A stretch of DNA of 11,434 bases from Gammaproteobacteria bacterium (GTDB lineage Bacteria; Pseudomonadota; Gammaproteobacteria; Steroidobacterales; Steroidobacteraceae), in NCBI GenBank assembly GCA_030830595.1, contig JAURMS010000328.1, forward strand, positions 1 through 11,434. The letters are read 5' to 3'. Both the position numbers and the translations under genes were made by a program. The notes below the pieces were generated by a model. The model was not told the DNA's origin. It searched no databases and worked only from the letters and a program-made list of their open reading frames with translations. Numbering within the stretch: the stretch's first letter is position 1; each line of letters begins with the position of its first letter. Of the stretch, positions 1 to 7,153 are shown piece after piece.

Positions 1-2088
1 GTCGTGGCGCTGGTACCGGAGCGGGCTTCCGTGGCAGTCTCCGCGCCCATGGCAGACAAGCGACCCTTTACCGTGCTGGCGGAAGCCGGCAACCGCGAAG
101 ACGAGTATTACTGGCTCCGCGACGATACCCGCAGCGATCCCGACGTCCTGGCCTACCTGCAGGCGGAAAACGCCCACGTGGACGCCATGCTGCTGCACAC
201 GAAGGCCTTGCAGGAGCGGCTGTACGAGGAAATCGTCGCACGCATCAAGCAGGACGATGCCAGCGTGCCGGTCCTGGATGACGGCTGGTGGTACTACAGC
301 CGCTACGAAACCGGCCAGGAGCGCCCACTCTACGCCCGCCGCGAAGGCAGCATGGAATCGCCCGAACAGGTCATGCTGGACCTGAACCAGCTGGCCGAGG
401 GGCATGGCTTCTACCAGGTGGCCAACTGGGAGGTGGCGCCGGACAACCGCCTGCTCGCCTGGGCCGAAGATTCAGTGGGCCGTCGACAGTACAGCATCCG
501 CTTCAAGGATCTCGTCACCGGCGAGGTGCTGCCAGACCGCATCGAGAACGCCGAAGCGAGCCTCGCCTGGGCTGCCGACAGCAAAACCCTGCTCTATGTC
601 GAGAAGGATCCCCAGACCTTGCTGGGCCTCAGGATCCGCAAGCACGTGCTGGGGACGGACCCGGCACAAGACGCACTGGTCTACGAACAGGATGACGAAA
701 GCTTCTACACCGGCGTGGGCAAGACCAGCGACGATCGCTACCTGTTGATCGTGGCCGAGAGCACCGTCTCCAGCGAAATCCGCTTTGCAGATGCCAGCGA
801 TCCAGAGCTGGCCTTTTCGGTCTTCCTGCCTCGCGAGCGGGACCACGAATACCAGGCCGATCACGTGGACGGGCGTTGGATCATTCGCAGTAACTGGCAG
901 GCCAGGAACTTCCGGCTGATGGAAGTGGCAGACGGCCAGACCCAGGATCGAAGCGCCTGGCGCGAAGTGATCGGGCATCGCGAGGATGCCTTCATCAACG
1001 ACTTTGCCGTGTTCAGGGACTTCCTGGCGGTCGATGAGCGCTCCGGGGGCCTGCGCAAGCTGCGGATCCGCCGCTGGGCGGGCGGCGAGGATTACTACGT
1101 CGACTCTGACGACCCGACCTACGCCTTCGAGCTGGGCAGCAACCCCTCAGTGGACAGCACCACGCTGCGCTACACCTATGAATCGATGACGACCCCGCTG
1201 TCCACCTTCGACCTCGACATGGCCACCGGCGAGCGCAGGCTGCTCAAGCGTGAGCCGGTGCTGGGTGACTTCGACGCCTCTCGCTACACCAGCGAGTACC
1301 TGTGGGCGACGGCCCGCGATGGCACGAAGGTGCCGGTATCGCTTGTTTACCACAAGGATACGCCGCGCGACGGCAGCGCCCCGCTCTACCAGTACGCCTA
1401 CGGCTCTTACGGCTATTCCACCGATCCCTACTTCAGTCGCACCTGGCTGTCGCTGCTGGACCGCGGCTTCATGGTGGCCATTGCCCACATCCGGGGCGGG
1501 CAGGAGATGGGTCGCAGCTGGTACGAGAACGGCAAGCTGCTCGCAAAGCGCAACACCTTCAATGACTTCGTGGACGTCACCCGGTTCCTGGTCGACAGCC
1601 AGTATGCCGATGCCGCTCGCGTGTTCGCCCAGGGCGGCAGCGCGGGTGGACTGTTGATGGGTGTGATCGCCAACGAGGCGCCTGGTGACTATCGGGGCAT
1701 CATTGCGCAAGTGCCGTTCGTGGATGCGGTCACCACCATGCTGGACGAGAGCATCCCCCTGACCACCAACGAGTTCGACGAGTGGGGCAACCCGAAGTAC
1801 AAGGTGTACTACGACTACATCCTCTCCTACTCGCCCTACGACAACGTGAGTGCCCAGGACTACCCGGCCATACTGGTCACGACCGGCCTGTGGGACAGCC
1901 AGGTGCAGTACTTTGAGCCAGCCAAGTGGGTGGCGCGACTGCGTGATCGCAAGACCGACCAGAATCCGCTGCTGTTCCGGACCACCATGCAGGCAGGGCA
2001 CGGCGGCAAGTCCGGACGCTTCGAGCGCTACCGAGAACTGGCCGAGGTCTACGCTTTCATCCTCGACCAGGCGGGCATCACCCAGTGA
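1..2088 (+). CDS. ptrB: Oligopeptidase B (S9 prolyl-oligopeptidase family), 5' end at window edge
   Basis: Serine peptidase that cleaves short peptides after basic residues (Lys/Arg), normally in the cytoplasm. Numbering from the first visible start, GTG at 4, gives 694 residues, close to the usual family length of about 680-710. The N-terminal part carries the family opening (YYWLRDDTRS, about residues 35-45) and the beta-propeller. The C-terminal alpha/beta-hydrolase domain holds the full catalytic triad: Ser546 in GGSAGG, Asp631 in TTGLWDSQVQY and His666 in AGHGGKSGRF. The acidic pair that sets basic P1 preference in the enterobacterial enzyme (E-F-E) reads E590-F-D592 here, a conservative change. 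The frame is open to base 1, so the true start may lie outside the window; ATG at 49 is an alternative, and an upstream signal peptide cannot be excluded. The stop overlaps the next start (GTGA), so the two genes are probably coupled. The family call is very secure; the start is not. Confidence 0.95.
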   Translation, partial: VVALVPERASVAVSAPMADKRPFTVLAEAGNREDEYYWLRDDTRSDPDVLAYLQAENAHVDAMLLHTKALQERLYEEIVARIKQDDASVPVLDDGWWYYSRYETGQERPLYARREGSMESPEQVMLDLNQLAEGHGFYQVANWEVAPDNRLLAWAEDSVGRRQYSIRFKDLVTGEVLPDRIENAEASLAWAADSKTLLYVEKDPQTLLGLRIRKHVLGTDPAQDALVYEQDDESFYTGVGKTSDDRYLLIVAESTVSSEIRFADASDPELAFSVFLPRERDHEYQADHVDGRWIIRSNWQARNFRLMEVADGQTQDRSAWREVIGHREDAFINDFAVFRDFLAVDERSGGLRKLRIRRWAGGEDYYVDSDDPTYAFELGSNPSVDSTTLRYTYESMTTPLSTFDLDMATGERRLLKREPVLGDFDASRYTSEYLWATARDGTKVPVSLVYHKDTPRDGSAPLYQYAYGSYGYSTDPYFSRTWLSLLDRGFMVAIAHIRGGQEMGRSWYENGKLLAKRNTFNDFVDVTRFLVDSQYADAARVFAQGGSAGGLLMGVIANEAPGDYRGIIAQVPFVDAVTTMLDESIPLTTNEFDEWGNPKYKVYYDYILSYSPYDNVSAQDYPAILVTTGLWDSQVQYFEPAKWVARLRDRKTDQNPLLFRTTMQAGHGGKSGRFERYRELAEVYAFILDQAGITQ

Positions 2089-3305
2089 AGCCTCTCACCG
2101 CCGGTCTGCTGGCCTGCTCGTTTGCCATGGCATCGCCGGTCATGGCGGCTCCGGTCACGCTGGGCATCGACGTGCTGCTGGAGGCAGACAGCGAGTATCT
2201 CGGCCTGCTGGAAGGCCAGCGCGTGGGGCTGGTCACCAACCCGAGCGGCGTCGACGGCGAACTGGGGCCCAGCGTGGACCGGCTCGCCGAGGATGAGCGG
2301 ATCAACCTGGTCAGGCTCTATGCGCCCGAGCACGGGATCCGCGGCGACGTCCCGGCTGGGGATCACGTGGGAGATGAGCGCGACGAGGACACCGGCCTGC
2401 CCGTCACCAGCCTCTACGGCAAGAGCCGCCGCCCCAGCGCGGAGGCACTCGCCGATATCGACGTGATGCTGCTCGACCTGCAGGACGTGGGTTCGCGGAC
2501 CTATACCTATATCTCGACCATGGGTGAGGTGCTGCGCGCCTGCGCCGAGTACGACAAACCGCTGGTGGTACTGGACCGACCCAACCCGCTCGGCGGCACG
2601 CTCTTCGAGGGTCCGGTGATCGAGCCAGAGTGGTACAACTTCATCGGCTGGGGACCTGTGCCCCTCTCCCACGGCATGACCATGGGTGAGATCGCCCGCT
2701 ACTTCAAGAGCGAAATGGAGATCGACTGCGACCTCCATGTCGTACCCATGCGTGGCTGGCAGCGAGACACCTCCTGGGAGGAAACCGGGCTGACGTGGAC
2801 CATCACGTCACCGCATATTCCGGACGTCCTGCATGCCCAGCTCTACATCACCACTGGCATGCTGGCAGCCACTTTCCCCGCGCTCAGCGATGGGGTGGGC
2901 TCGACCATGCCGTTTGAACTGGTGGGGGCCGAGTTCATCGACGAGTCCGACCTCGAAGATGCACTGAACGCCCTGAAACTGCCTGGCGTTACCTTTCAGG
3001 CTTCGACCTTTCGGCCCTTTTACGGCAAGTTTGCCGGCAAGGGGCTGGCAGGTGTCCGGCTTCGGCTCACCGATCCGGAAAGCTACCGGCCACTGCACAC
3101 CGGCCTGTCCATCCTCGCCGTGCTCAGGAGGCTGTATCCCGACCAGCTTGTGATGGGTGAGGAGGCCTATGTCGCCAGGCACTGGGGCAACCTCAGGACA
3201 GTCGAACTGCTGCGCTCTGGCGCCGCACCTGAGGTGATGGAAGCAAGCTGGGCACAGGCGCTCGCCGAGTTCGGGGAGCGGCGCAAGGCCAGCCTGCTGT
3301 ACTGA
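2085..3305 (+). CDS. namZ: Secreted exo-beta-N-acetylmuramidase, NamZ/DUF1343 family (GH171)
   Basis: NamZ-type enzymes release terminal MurNAc from the non-reducing ends of peptidoglycan fragments during cell-wall turnover. This 406-residue protein shows the family motifs in order: GLVTNPSG (48-55), PEHGIRGD (81-88, with Glu82 a candidate catalytic acid), DLQDVGSRTYTY (131-142), LDRPNPLGG (163-171) and HGMTMGE (196-202). Residues 1-22 look like a Sec signal peptide (Lys at 2, hydrophobic core, VMAA before the mature protein). LLAC at 8-11 resembles a lipobox but comes too early and has an unusual Leu at -2, so signal peptidase I processing is more likely. The GTG start overlaps the oligopeptidase stop by 4 nt, with AGGCGGG at 2069-2075 as the ribosome-binding site. 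The family is confident; the exact muramidase substrate is inferred from the family. The motif set is full, with no sign of truncation. Confidence 0.9.
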   Translation: MKPLTAGLLACSFAMASPVMAAPVTLGIDVLLEADSEYLGLLEGQRVGLVTNPSGVDGELGPSVDRLAEDERINLVRLYAPEHGIRGDVPAGDHVGDERDEDTGLPVTSLYGKSRRPSAEALADIDVMLLDLQDVGSRTYTYISTMGEVLRACAEYDKPLVVLDRPNPLGGTLFEGPVIEPEWYNFIGWGPVPLSHGMTMGEIARYFKSEMEIDCDLHVVPMRGWQRDTSWEETGLTWTITSPHIPDVLHAQLYITTGMLAATFPALSDGVGSTMPFELVGAEFIDESDLEDALNALKLPGVTFQASTFRPFYGKFAGKGLAGVRLRLTDPESYRPLHTGLSILAVLRRLYPDQLVMGEEAYVARHWGNLRTVELLRSGAAPEVMEASWAQALAEFGERRKASLLY

Positions 3306-3307
3306 CT

Positions 3308-3321
3308 GCCGACGGGTCGGC
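3308..3321. terminator. Short GC-rich inverted repeat after namZ, weak terminator candidate
   Basis: Starting 3 nt after the namZ stop, GCCGAC (3308-3313) faces GTCGGC (3316-3321). In RNA this would form a 5-bp stem with a 4-nt CGGG loop. The bases that follow (TTATGTC) are not a proper T-run, so this is at best a weak intrinsic terminator. Its position between the peptidase/muramidase pair and the next gene, which has its own ribosome-binding site, fits a transcript boundary. Confidence 0.35.
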
Positions 3322-3392
3322 TTATGTCACATGCCTGAAGATGTCGGATGGACCTTGTCCCTTTGGCTTACAGTAAGGCGACTTGTCCTTCC

Positions 3393-3397
3393 GGGGG
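3393..3397 (+). promoter_or_regulatory. Ribosome-binding site that favours the TTG start at 3404
   Basis: GGGGG lies 6 nt before TTG 3404. The competing upstream in-frame TTG at 3383 has only AAGG about 4 nt away. The 3404 start also leaves a compact signal peptide. Neither start is an ATG, so the choice is moderate in strength. Confidence 0.45.
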
Positions 3398-3403
3398 TCG
3401 ACT

Positions 3404-4789
3404 TTGAACATCCATCCGCGCGCACTGCTGTCGTGCCTGACAGTGTGCCTTGCCCTGCACGTCCTGCCCGCTGGCGCATTTGGTGTAGACGTCTGCTACA
3501 ACGCCCCGGATTCTGGCCTCGCCCTGATCCGCAACTGCATTGGAGTGGAGGAGGCCTGCCGCACCAGTAACCTGGCCCCCTCCGGCGAGCTCTCCTGCCG
3601 TGCCGAGGCGCTGGCCGACAGCCTGAGCGGCCTGACCGGCACCAACAGCATCATCGGCGGACGCAGCCTGGTACACAGCGACTCCACCTACCTGATGGCG
3701 CAGCTCATCGGCTACACCCCGTGGCAGGCCTATCAGGTGATGATCTACGACGAGGCCACCGACCAGTCGGACTATTTCCCGTATGACCAGCTGGGCCGGC
3801 AGATGCTCGACGATAGCCAGATCGCCGAATGCAGGGCCTCCTGGGGACGGTCCATGCCCCGGCATTGCCTGGTCCTCACCCCGGTCATGAACGGTGTCTA
3901 CAAGTTCAATGACGAGGCGGGGGGCATGCTGCTGCACCTCCATTCCCGCTATTCACCCAACGGCGCTCCCCCACCGGCGATCGGCTTCCCGACAGACTAT
4001 TTCTCGGCGGAGAACGCCCGCTACGAACCGCTGGTGAACAACCTGCGCGACTGGGCCTTTGATCTTCGCCCCGATGCCTGCGTGGCCGGCATCCTGGCCC
4101 GCGGCGAGTCTGGCAAGGGCGCTTCGAATCGCTGCGAGGTCCGTGATCGAGTCATCAAGAGCCCCCAGAGCTTTTTTGCGGCGGGCGTCTCCCGGTTGCA
4201 GATCCCCTTCTCCTCGAAGCTTGGCACGCTGATCGTCAATGAGGACGAACGGGGCACCGTCTTGGCAGCAGACCGCAGCTTCCAGGATTACATTGCGCCC
4301 CATCAGGTCGCGTTCGCCAAGCTGGGGATCTTCCTGCACGCGTATGCGGATCGGTTTTCTCACCACCTGTGCACCGACACTTCCTGGTTCCGTCGTGAAT
4401 TTTCCGGCAACTACGACAGCCGCTATGACTCGCGGACCTGCGCCCAGGGCAGCCACTTCCTCTGGCACGCCTGGGAACAGGGCACCTACCAGGAGGGTGG
4501 CAACCTGGATCCGCAATTCCAGACCATGCGCCCGACGCTGGAAGCGGTGTATGCGCAGTTGGTGGACCACGCTCGACTCAGGGGCATCCCGGTGACCGAA
4601 GGCCTCGAGGCATCGGCCATCGTCGACCGGCTGGTCGACGTGCTCGGCACCTATGATCCGCAGACACGCCTGGATGCGATGGTGGCCCTGATGGAGGAAC
4701 TTGGGGCGTTTCCACTGCCCGGGCACGGTAGCGCCATCAACCTCAGCCTGGAGCAATGGCTGGAGGCGGCCGGCGCACCCGGGCGCTGA
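3404..4789 (+). CDS. Exported cysteine-rich protein of unknown function, possible zinc-phospholipase C / nuclease-like helical fold
   Basis: I do not recognise this gene as a named family. From TTG 3404 it has 461 residues; TTG 3383 would add 7. Residues 1-26 look like a Sec signal peptide (basic start, hydrophobic stretch ALLSCLTVCLALHVL, then AGA). The mature part has ten cysteines (31, 45, 52, 65, 143, 155, 226, 244, 323, 346), which suggests disulfides in the periplasm or outside the cell. The most telling segment is GIFLHAYADRFSHHLC, with His312, Asp316, His320 and His321, followed by SHFLWHAW (His351, His355). An earlier segment, HSDSTYLMAQLIGY, leads into an Ala/Asp-rich helix ending in DQSDY. 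Such spaced His/Asp helices resemble the zinc phospholipase C / S1-P1 nuclease superfamily and DUF6765-like proteins. That link rests on motif resemblance only. The gene stands alone between two apparent transcription units, and its stop sits inside the promoter-like element of the next operon. Confidence 0.8.
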   Translation: MNIHPRALLSCLTVCLALHVLPAGAFGVDVCYNAPDSGLALIRNCIGVEEACRTSNLAPSGELSCRAEALADSLSGLTGTNSIIGGRSLVHSDSTYLMAQLIGYTPWQAYQVMIYDEATDQSDYFPYDQLGRQMLDDSQIAECRASWGRSMPRHCLVLTPVMNGVYKFNDEAGGMLLHLHSRYSPNGAPPPAIGFPTDYFSAENARYEPLVNNLRDWAFDLRPDACVAGILARGESGKGASNRCEVRDRVIKSPQSFFAAGVSRLQIPFSSKLGTLIVNEDERGTVLAADRSFQDYIAPHQVAFAKLGIFLHAYADRFSHHLCTDTSWFRREFSGNYDSRYDSRTCAQGSHFLWHAWEQGTYQEGGNLDPQFQTMRPTLEAVYAQLVDHARLRGIPVTEGLEASAIVDRLVDVLGTYDPQTRLDAMVALMEELGAFPLPGHGSAINLSLEQWLEAAGAPGR

Positions 4790-4795
4790 TATAGT
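4787..4795 (+). promoter_or_regulatory. Extended -10 promoter-like element for the Rieske/GcvT operon
   Basis: TGATATAGT combines the extended -10 dinucleotide TG with TATAGT, a 5 of 6 match to the sigma-70 -10 hexamer. It overlaps the stop codon of the preceding gene and would start transcription near 4802. I see no convincing -35 hexamer at the right distance, which is tolerable for extended -10 promoters. The assignment is a pattern match only. Confidence 0.45.
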
Positions 4796-4796
4796 C

Positions 4797-4825
4797 TCGT
4801 CCTGGCCCCAGGGAGCCCAGGACGA
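4797..4825 (+). promoter_or_regulatory. Perfect inverted repeat enclosing the ribosome-binding site of the Rieske gene
   Basis: TCGTCCTGG (4797-4805) is perfectly complementary to CCAGGACGA (4817-4825), a 9-bp stem with an 11-nt loop. The loop contains the ribosome-binding site AGGGAG (4810-4815), 9 nt before ATG 4825, and the right arm ends on the A of that ATG. The left arm can also face CCAGG at 4808-4812, although that leaves only a 2-nt loop. Lying across the predicted transcription start, the repeat could be a DNA operator for a dimeric regulator. If fully transcribed, it could instead be an RNA hairpin limiting ribosome access. The repeat is seen directly; its function is inferred. Confidence 0.5.
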
Positions 4826-5943
4826 TGCCCAGCCCACTGCTTGCAGAGATCGATCGCTATCGCCCGGAATTGACCCTGGCGGAGGCCTGCACGCCGCCCG
4901 CCTCCTGGTATACCGATCCCCGTTTCCACGAGCTGGAGCTGCACACGACCTTTGCCCGTTCCTGGCAGTACGCCTGCCGGGTCGACCAGGTCCGCGAGCC
5001 GGGCTGCTACGTCACCGTGGAAATTGCCGGCGAACCGCTGGTAATCGTCCGGGGCAACGACGGGGTCCTGCGCGGTTTCTTCAACGTCTGCCGGCACCAT
5101 GCCGCAGCCGTGATGACGGAACCACAGGGCTGCGTCAAGCGCCTGACCTGCCCCTATCACGGCTGGACCTATACGCTGGAAGGCAGCCTGAAGGCCGCGC
5201 CCGCCTTCGAGGGCGCGATCAATTTCGAGCCCGCGGAGCACTCGCTGGTCCCGGTCGCCACCGCCACGTGGGAGAACTGGGTATTCGTGAGGATCGCGCG
5301 GGAAGGCCCCTCTCTGGAGGAGTTTCTCGGCCCCGAAGTGATAGCGGAGGTCGCCCAGCTCGACCTCGGCAGCCTGCACTGGTTCGATCGTCAGCACTAC
5401 GTGTTTGACTGCAACTGGAAGGTCTTCGTCGACAACTACCTCGACGGTGGTTACCACATTCCCTACCTGCACAAAGGCCTCGACAGCGTCCTCGACTACC
5501 ACAAGTACACCATCGAGAACGGTCGCCGGCACTGCCTGCAATCGAGCCCCATCGTGAGCCGCGGCGCGGAAGCGGCGACCGGCTCGGTCCGCAAGGGCGA
5601 CCGCGCGCTCTACTACTGGTTCTATCCCAACTTCATGTTCAACTGGTACCAGGGCATCATGGACACCAACCTGGTCTATCCGCGCGGTCCCAACCAGACC
5701 GAGGTGATCTTCGACTTCTGGTTTGCGGATGTCTCCGATGAGGCTCGTGACTTCAACCGCAACTCGGTCGAGATTGCCAACCGTATCCAGGGCGAGGACC
5801 AGGACATCTGCAAGTCCGTGCAGCGTGGGCTGAACTCACGCGCCTACGATACGGGTCGTCTGTCGCTTCGCCGCGAAGGCGGCGAACAACTGTTTCATCA
5901 GCTGCTGCATGCCGACCTCAAGGCCGGGGCGCTCGGCGCCTGA
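4825..5943 (+). CDS. Rieske non-heme iron oxygenase, alpha subunit, choline-monooxygenase-like
   Basis: Oxygenase component that uses a Rieske [2Fe-2S] cluster to pass electrons to a mononuclear iron, which activates O2. The 372-residue protein carries the Rieske ligands Cys89-x-His91 and Cys109-x2-His112. The catalytic-domain motif NWKVFVDNYLDGGYHIPYLH (198-216) supplies iron ligands His211 and His216; Asp325 in GEDQD is the likely third ligand. The DNYLDGGYH pattern and the C-terminal VQRGL...AYDTGR segment resemble plant choline monooxygenase and its bacterial relatives more than classical ring-hydroxylating dioxygenases. The substrate may therefore be a quaternary or methylated amine, though it is not determined by sequence. 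No beta subunit, ferredoxin or reductase is encoded nearby. The ATG has AGGGAG 9 nt upstream, inside an inverted repeat. The gene heads a five-gene plus-strand operon; the next gene starts 4 nt after its stop. Family certain, substrate open. Confidence 0.92.
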   Translation: MPSPLLAEIDRYRPELTLAEACTPPASWYTDPRFHELELHTTFARSWQYACRVDQVREPGCYVTVEIAGEPLVIVRGNDGVLRGFFNVCRHHAAAVMTEPQGCVKRLTCPYHGWTYTLEGSLKAAPAFEGAINFEPAEHSLVPVATATWENWVFVRIAREGPSLEEFLGPEVIAEVAQLDLGSLHWFDRQHYVFDCNWKVFVDNYLDGGYHIPYLHKGLDSVLDYHKYTIENGRRHCLQSSPIVSRGAEAATGSVRKGDRALYYWFYPNFMFNWYQGIMDTNLVYPRGPNQTEVIFDFWFADVSDEARDFNRNSVEIANRIQGEDQDICKSVQRGLNSRAYDTGRLSLRREGGEQLFHQLLHADLKAGALGA

Positions 5944-5947
5944 CCCG

Positions 5948-7153
5948 ATGAGCGACCTCTACCAGCTCAAGCGCACGCCTTTTCACGAGCGCACCTCGGC
6001 CCTCTGCCTGCCGCAGAACTGGCGGCGCTGGGCGGGCCATATTGCGGTGGGCTCCTACGACCTCACGCTGGAGCGCGAGTACTGGGCCATCCGCAACCAC
6101 GCGGCCTTGATCGACGTCTCGCCGTTGATGAAATACCGCATCGAGGGCCCGGATGCGATGCGACTGCTGGACAAGCTGACTCCCCGCAACATCGCCAAGC
6201 TGGCCATCGGACAGGTCTACTACACCGGCTGGTGCGATGACGAAGGCAAGCTGCTCGACGACGGCACCATCACCCGCTTGGCCGAGCAGGCTTATCGCCT
6301 CACCTCCGCAGAGCCCTCCTTGCGCTGGCTGCACATGAACGCGGTCGGGATGGACGTGCGCATCACGGAACACACCGACCAGGTCGCGGCGCTCTCGCTG
6401 CAAGGACCCAAGTCGCGACAGGTCCTCAATCGGGTCTGCGACTCACCAGTGGATGGCATCAGGTTCTTCCGCATGGCGGAAAACACCATTGCGGGCAGGG
6501 CGGTCACCATTTCCCGGACTGGCTACACGGGCGACCTGGGCTATGAGATCTGGCTGGATGCGGCCGATGCCCTGCCCGTGTGGGATGCACTCATCGCCGG
6601 CGGCAACGACTATGGCATCACGCCCTGCGGGATCCTGGCCATGGACATCGCCCGCGTCGAGGCCGGCCTGTTCATGCTGGACGTCGACTATACGGCCGCC
6701 ACCCACGCGTGGATCGAGGCCCAGAAGTCCTCCCCCTATGAGATGGGACTCGGCTGGGCCATGGCCCTCGACAAGCCGGGGTTTTTTGTCGGCCGAAGCG
6801 CCCTTGAGCGGGAGGCCGCCGAAGGCCCGCGCTGGAAGATGGTGGGGGTTGAAGTCGACTGGGAGTCGCTGGAGCAGGCCTTCGGCGCAGTCGGCCTGCC
6901 ACCGCAGATCCCGTCGATGACCGTGCGCGCCTCCCTGCCCGCTTTCCGGCATGGCAAGCAGGTCGGCTATGCCTCCAGCAGCACCTGGTCGCCGGTGCTC
7001 AAGAAGTACATCGCCCTGGTGCATCTCGAACGTCCACATTACGAGGCCGGCACACGCATCGAACTGGAAGTCACGGTCCAGCACCAGCGCTGCCGTGCCT
7101 CGGCCACGGTGGTGAACCTGCCCTTCTACGACCCGGAGTGGAAGCGCGCATGA
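5948..7153 (+). CDS. GcvT-family aminomethyltransferase-like, tetrahydrofolate-dependent protein
   Basis: Members of this family (glycine-cleavage T protein, DmdA, LigM, C-terminal domains of sarcosine and dimethylglycine dehydrogenases) move one-carbon groups to tetrahydrofolate. This 401-residue protein has the full fold. The N-terminal part includes AALIDVSPLMKYRIEGPDA (52-70). GKLLDDGTI (100-108) has Asp104/Asp105 where GcvT keeps its catalytic Asp. The folate-site motif SRTGYTGDLGYEIWL spans 189-203. The C-terminal barrel includes VGRSALERE (281-289), GKQVGYASSSTWSP (336-349) and the terminal YDPEWKR. It is a stand-alone protein with no dehydrogenase domain and no gcvH or gcvP nearby, so it is probably not the glycine-cleavage T protein. 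ATG 5948 lies 4 nt after the Rieske stop; an in-frame upstream ATG at 5909 would overlap the Rieske gene by 35 nt and is unlikely. It overlaps the next gene by ATGA. The methyl or aminomethyl donor is unknown. Confidence 0.88.
   Translation: MSDLYQLKRTPFHERTSALCLPQNWRRWAGHIAVGSYDLTLEREYWAIRNHAALIDVSPLMKYRIEGPDAMRLLDKLTPRNIAKLAIGQVYYTGWCDDEGKLLDDGTITRLAEQAYRLTSAEPSLRWLHMNAVGMDVRITEHTDQVAALSLQGPKSRQVLNRVCDSPVDGIRFFRMAENTIAGRAVTISRTGYTGDLGYEIWLDAADALPVWDALIAGGNDYGITPCGILAMDIARVEAGLFMLDVDYTAATHAWIEAQKSSPYEMGLGWAMALDKPGFFVGRSALEREAAEGPRWKMVGVEVDWESLEQAFGAVGLPPQIPSMTVRASLPAFRHGKQVGYASSSTWSPVLKKYIALVHLERPHYEAGTRIELEVTVQHQRCRASATVVNLPFYDPEWKRA
7140..7144 (+). promoter_or_regulatory. Ribosome-binding site supporting ATG 7150
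   Basis: GGAAG, formed by the last codons of the GcvT-like gene (TGG AAG), lies 5 nt before ATG 7150. This favours 7150 over the in-frame GTG at 7138, which would sit on top of the site. The same arrangement recurs before the second flavoprotein gene. Confidence 0.6.

Noticed and set aside
3369..3374. TACAGT as a -10 element for the orphan gene
   Set aside because: Only 4 of 6 bases match, there is no -35 at 16-18 nt, and there is no extended -10 TG.
3354..3388. Direct repeat CTTGTCC (3354-3360 and 3382-3388) before the orphan gene
   Set aside because: Seven matching bases 28 nt apart is weak evidence, and the second copy overlaps the alternative TTG start. No promoter hexamers with proper spacing accompany it.
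5909..5947. Upstream ATG for the GcvT-like gene
   Set aside because: It overlaps the Rieske gene by 35 nt and adds 13 residues without family resemblance. ATG 5948, just after the Rieske stop, fits the operon spacing.
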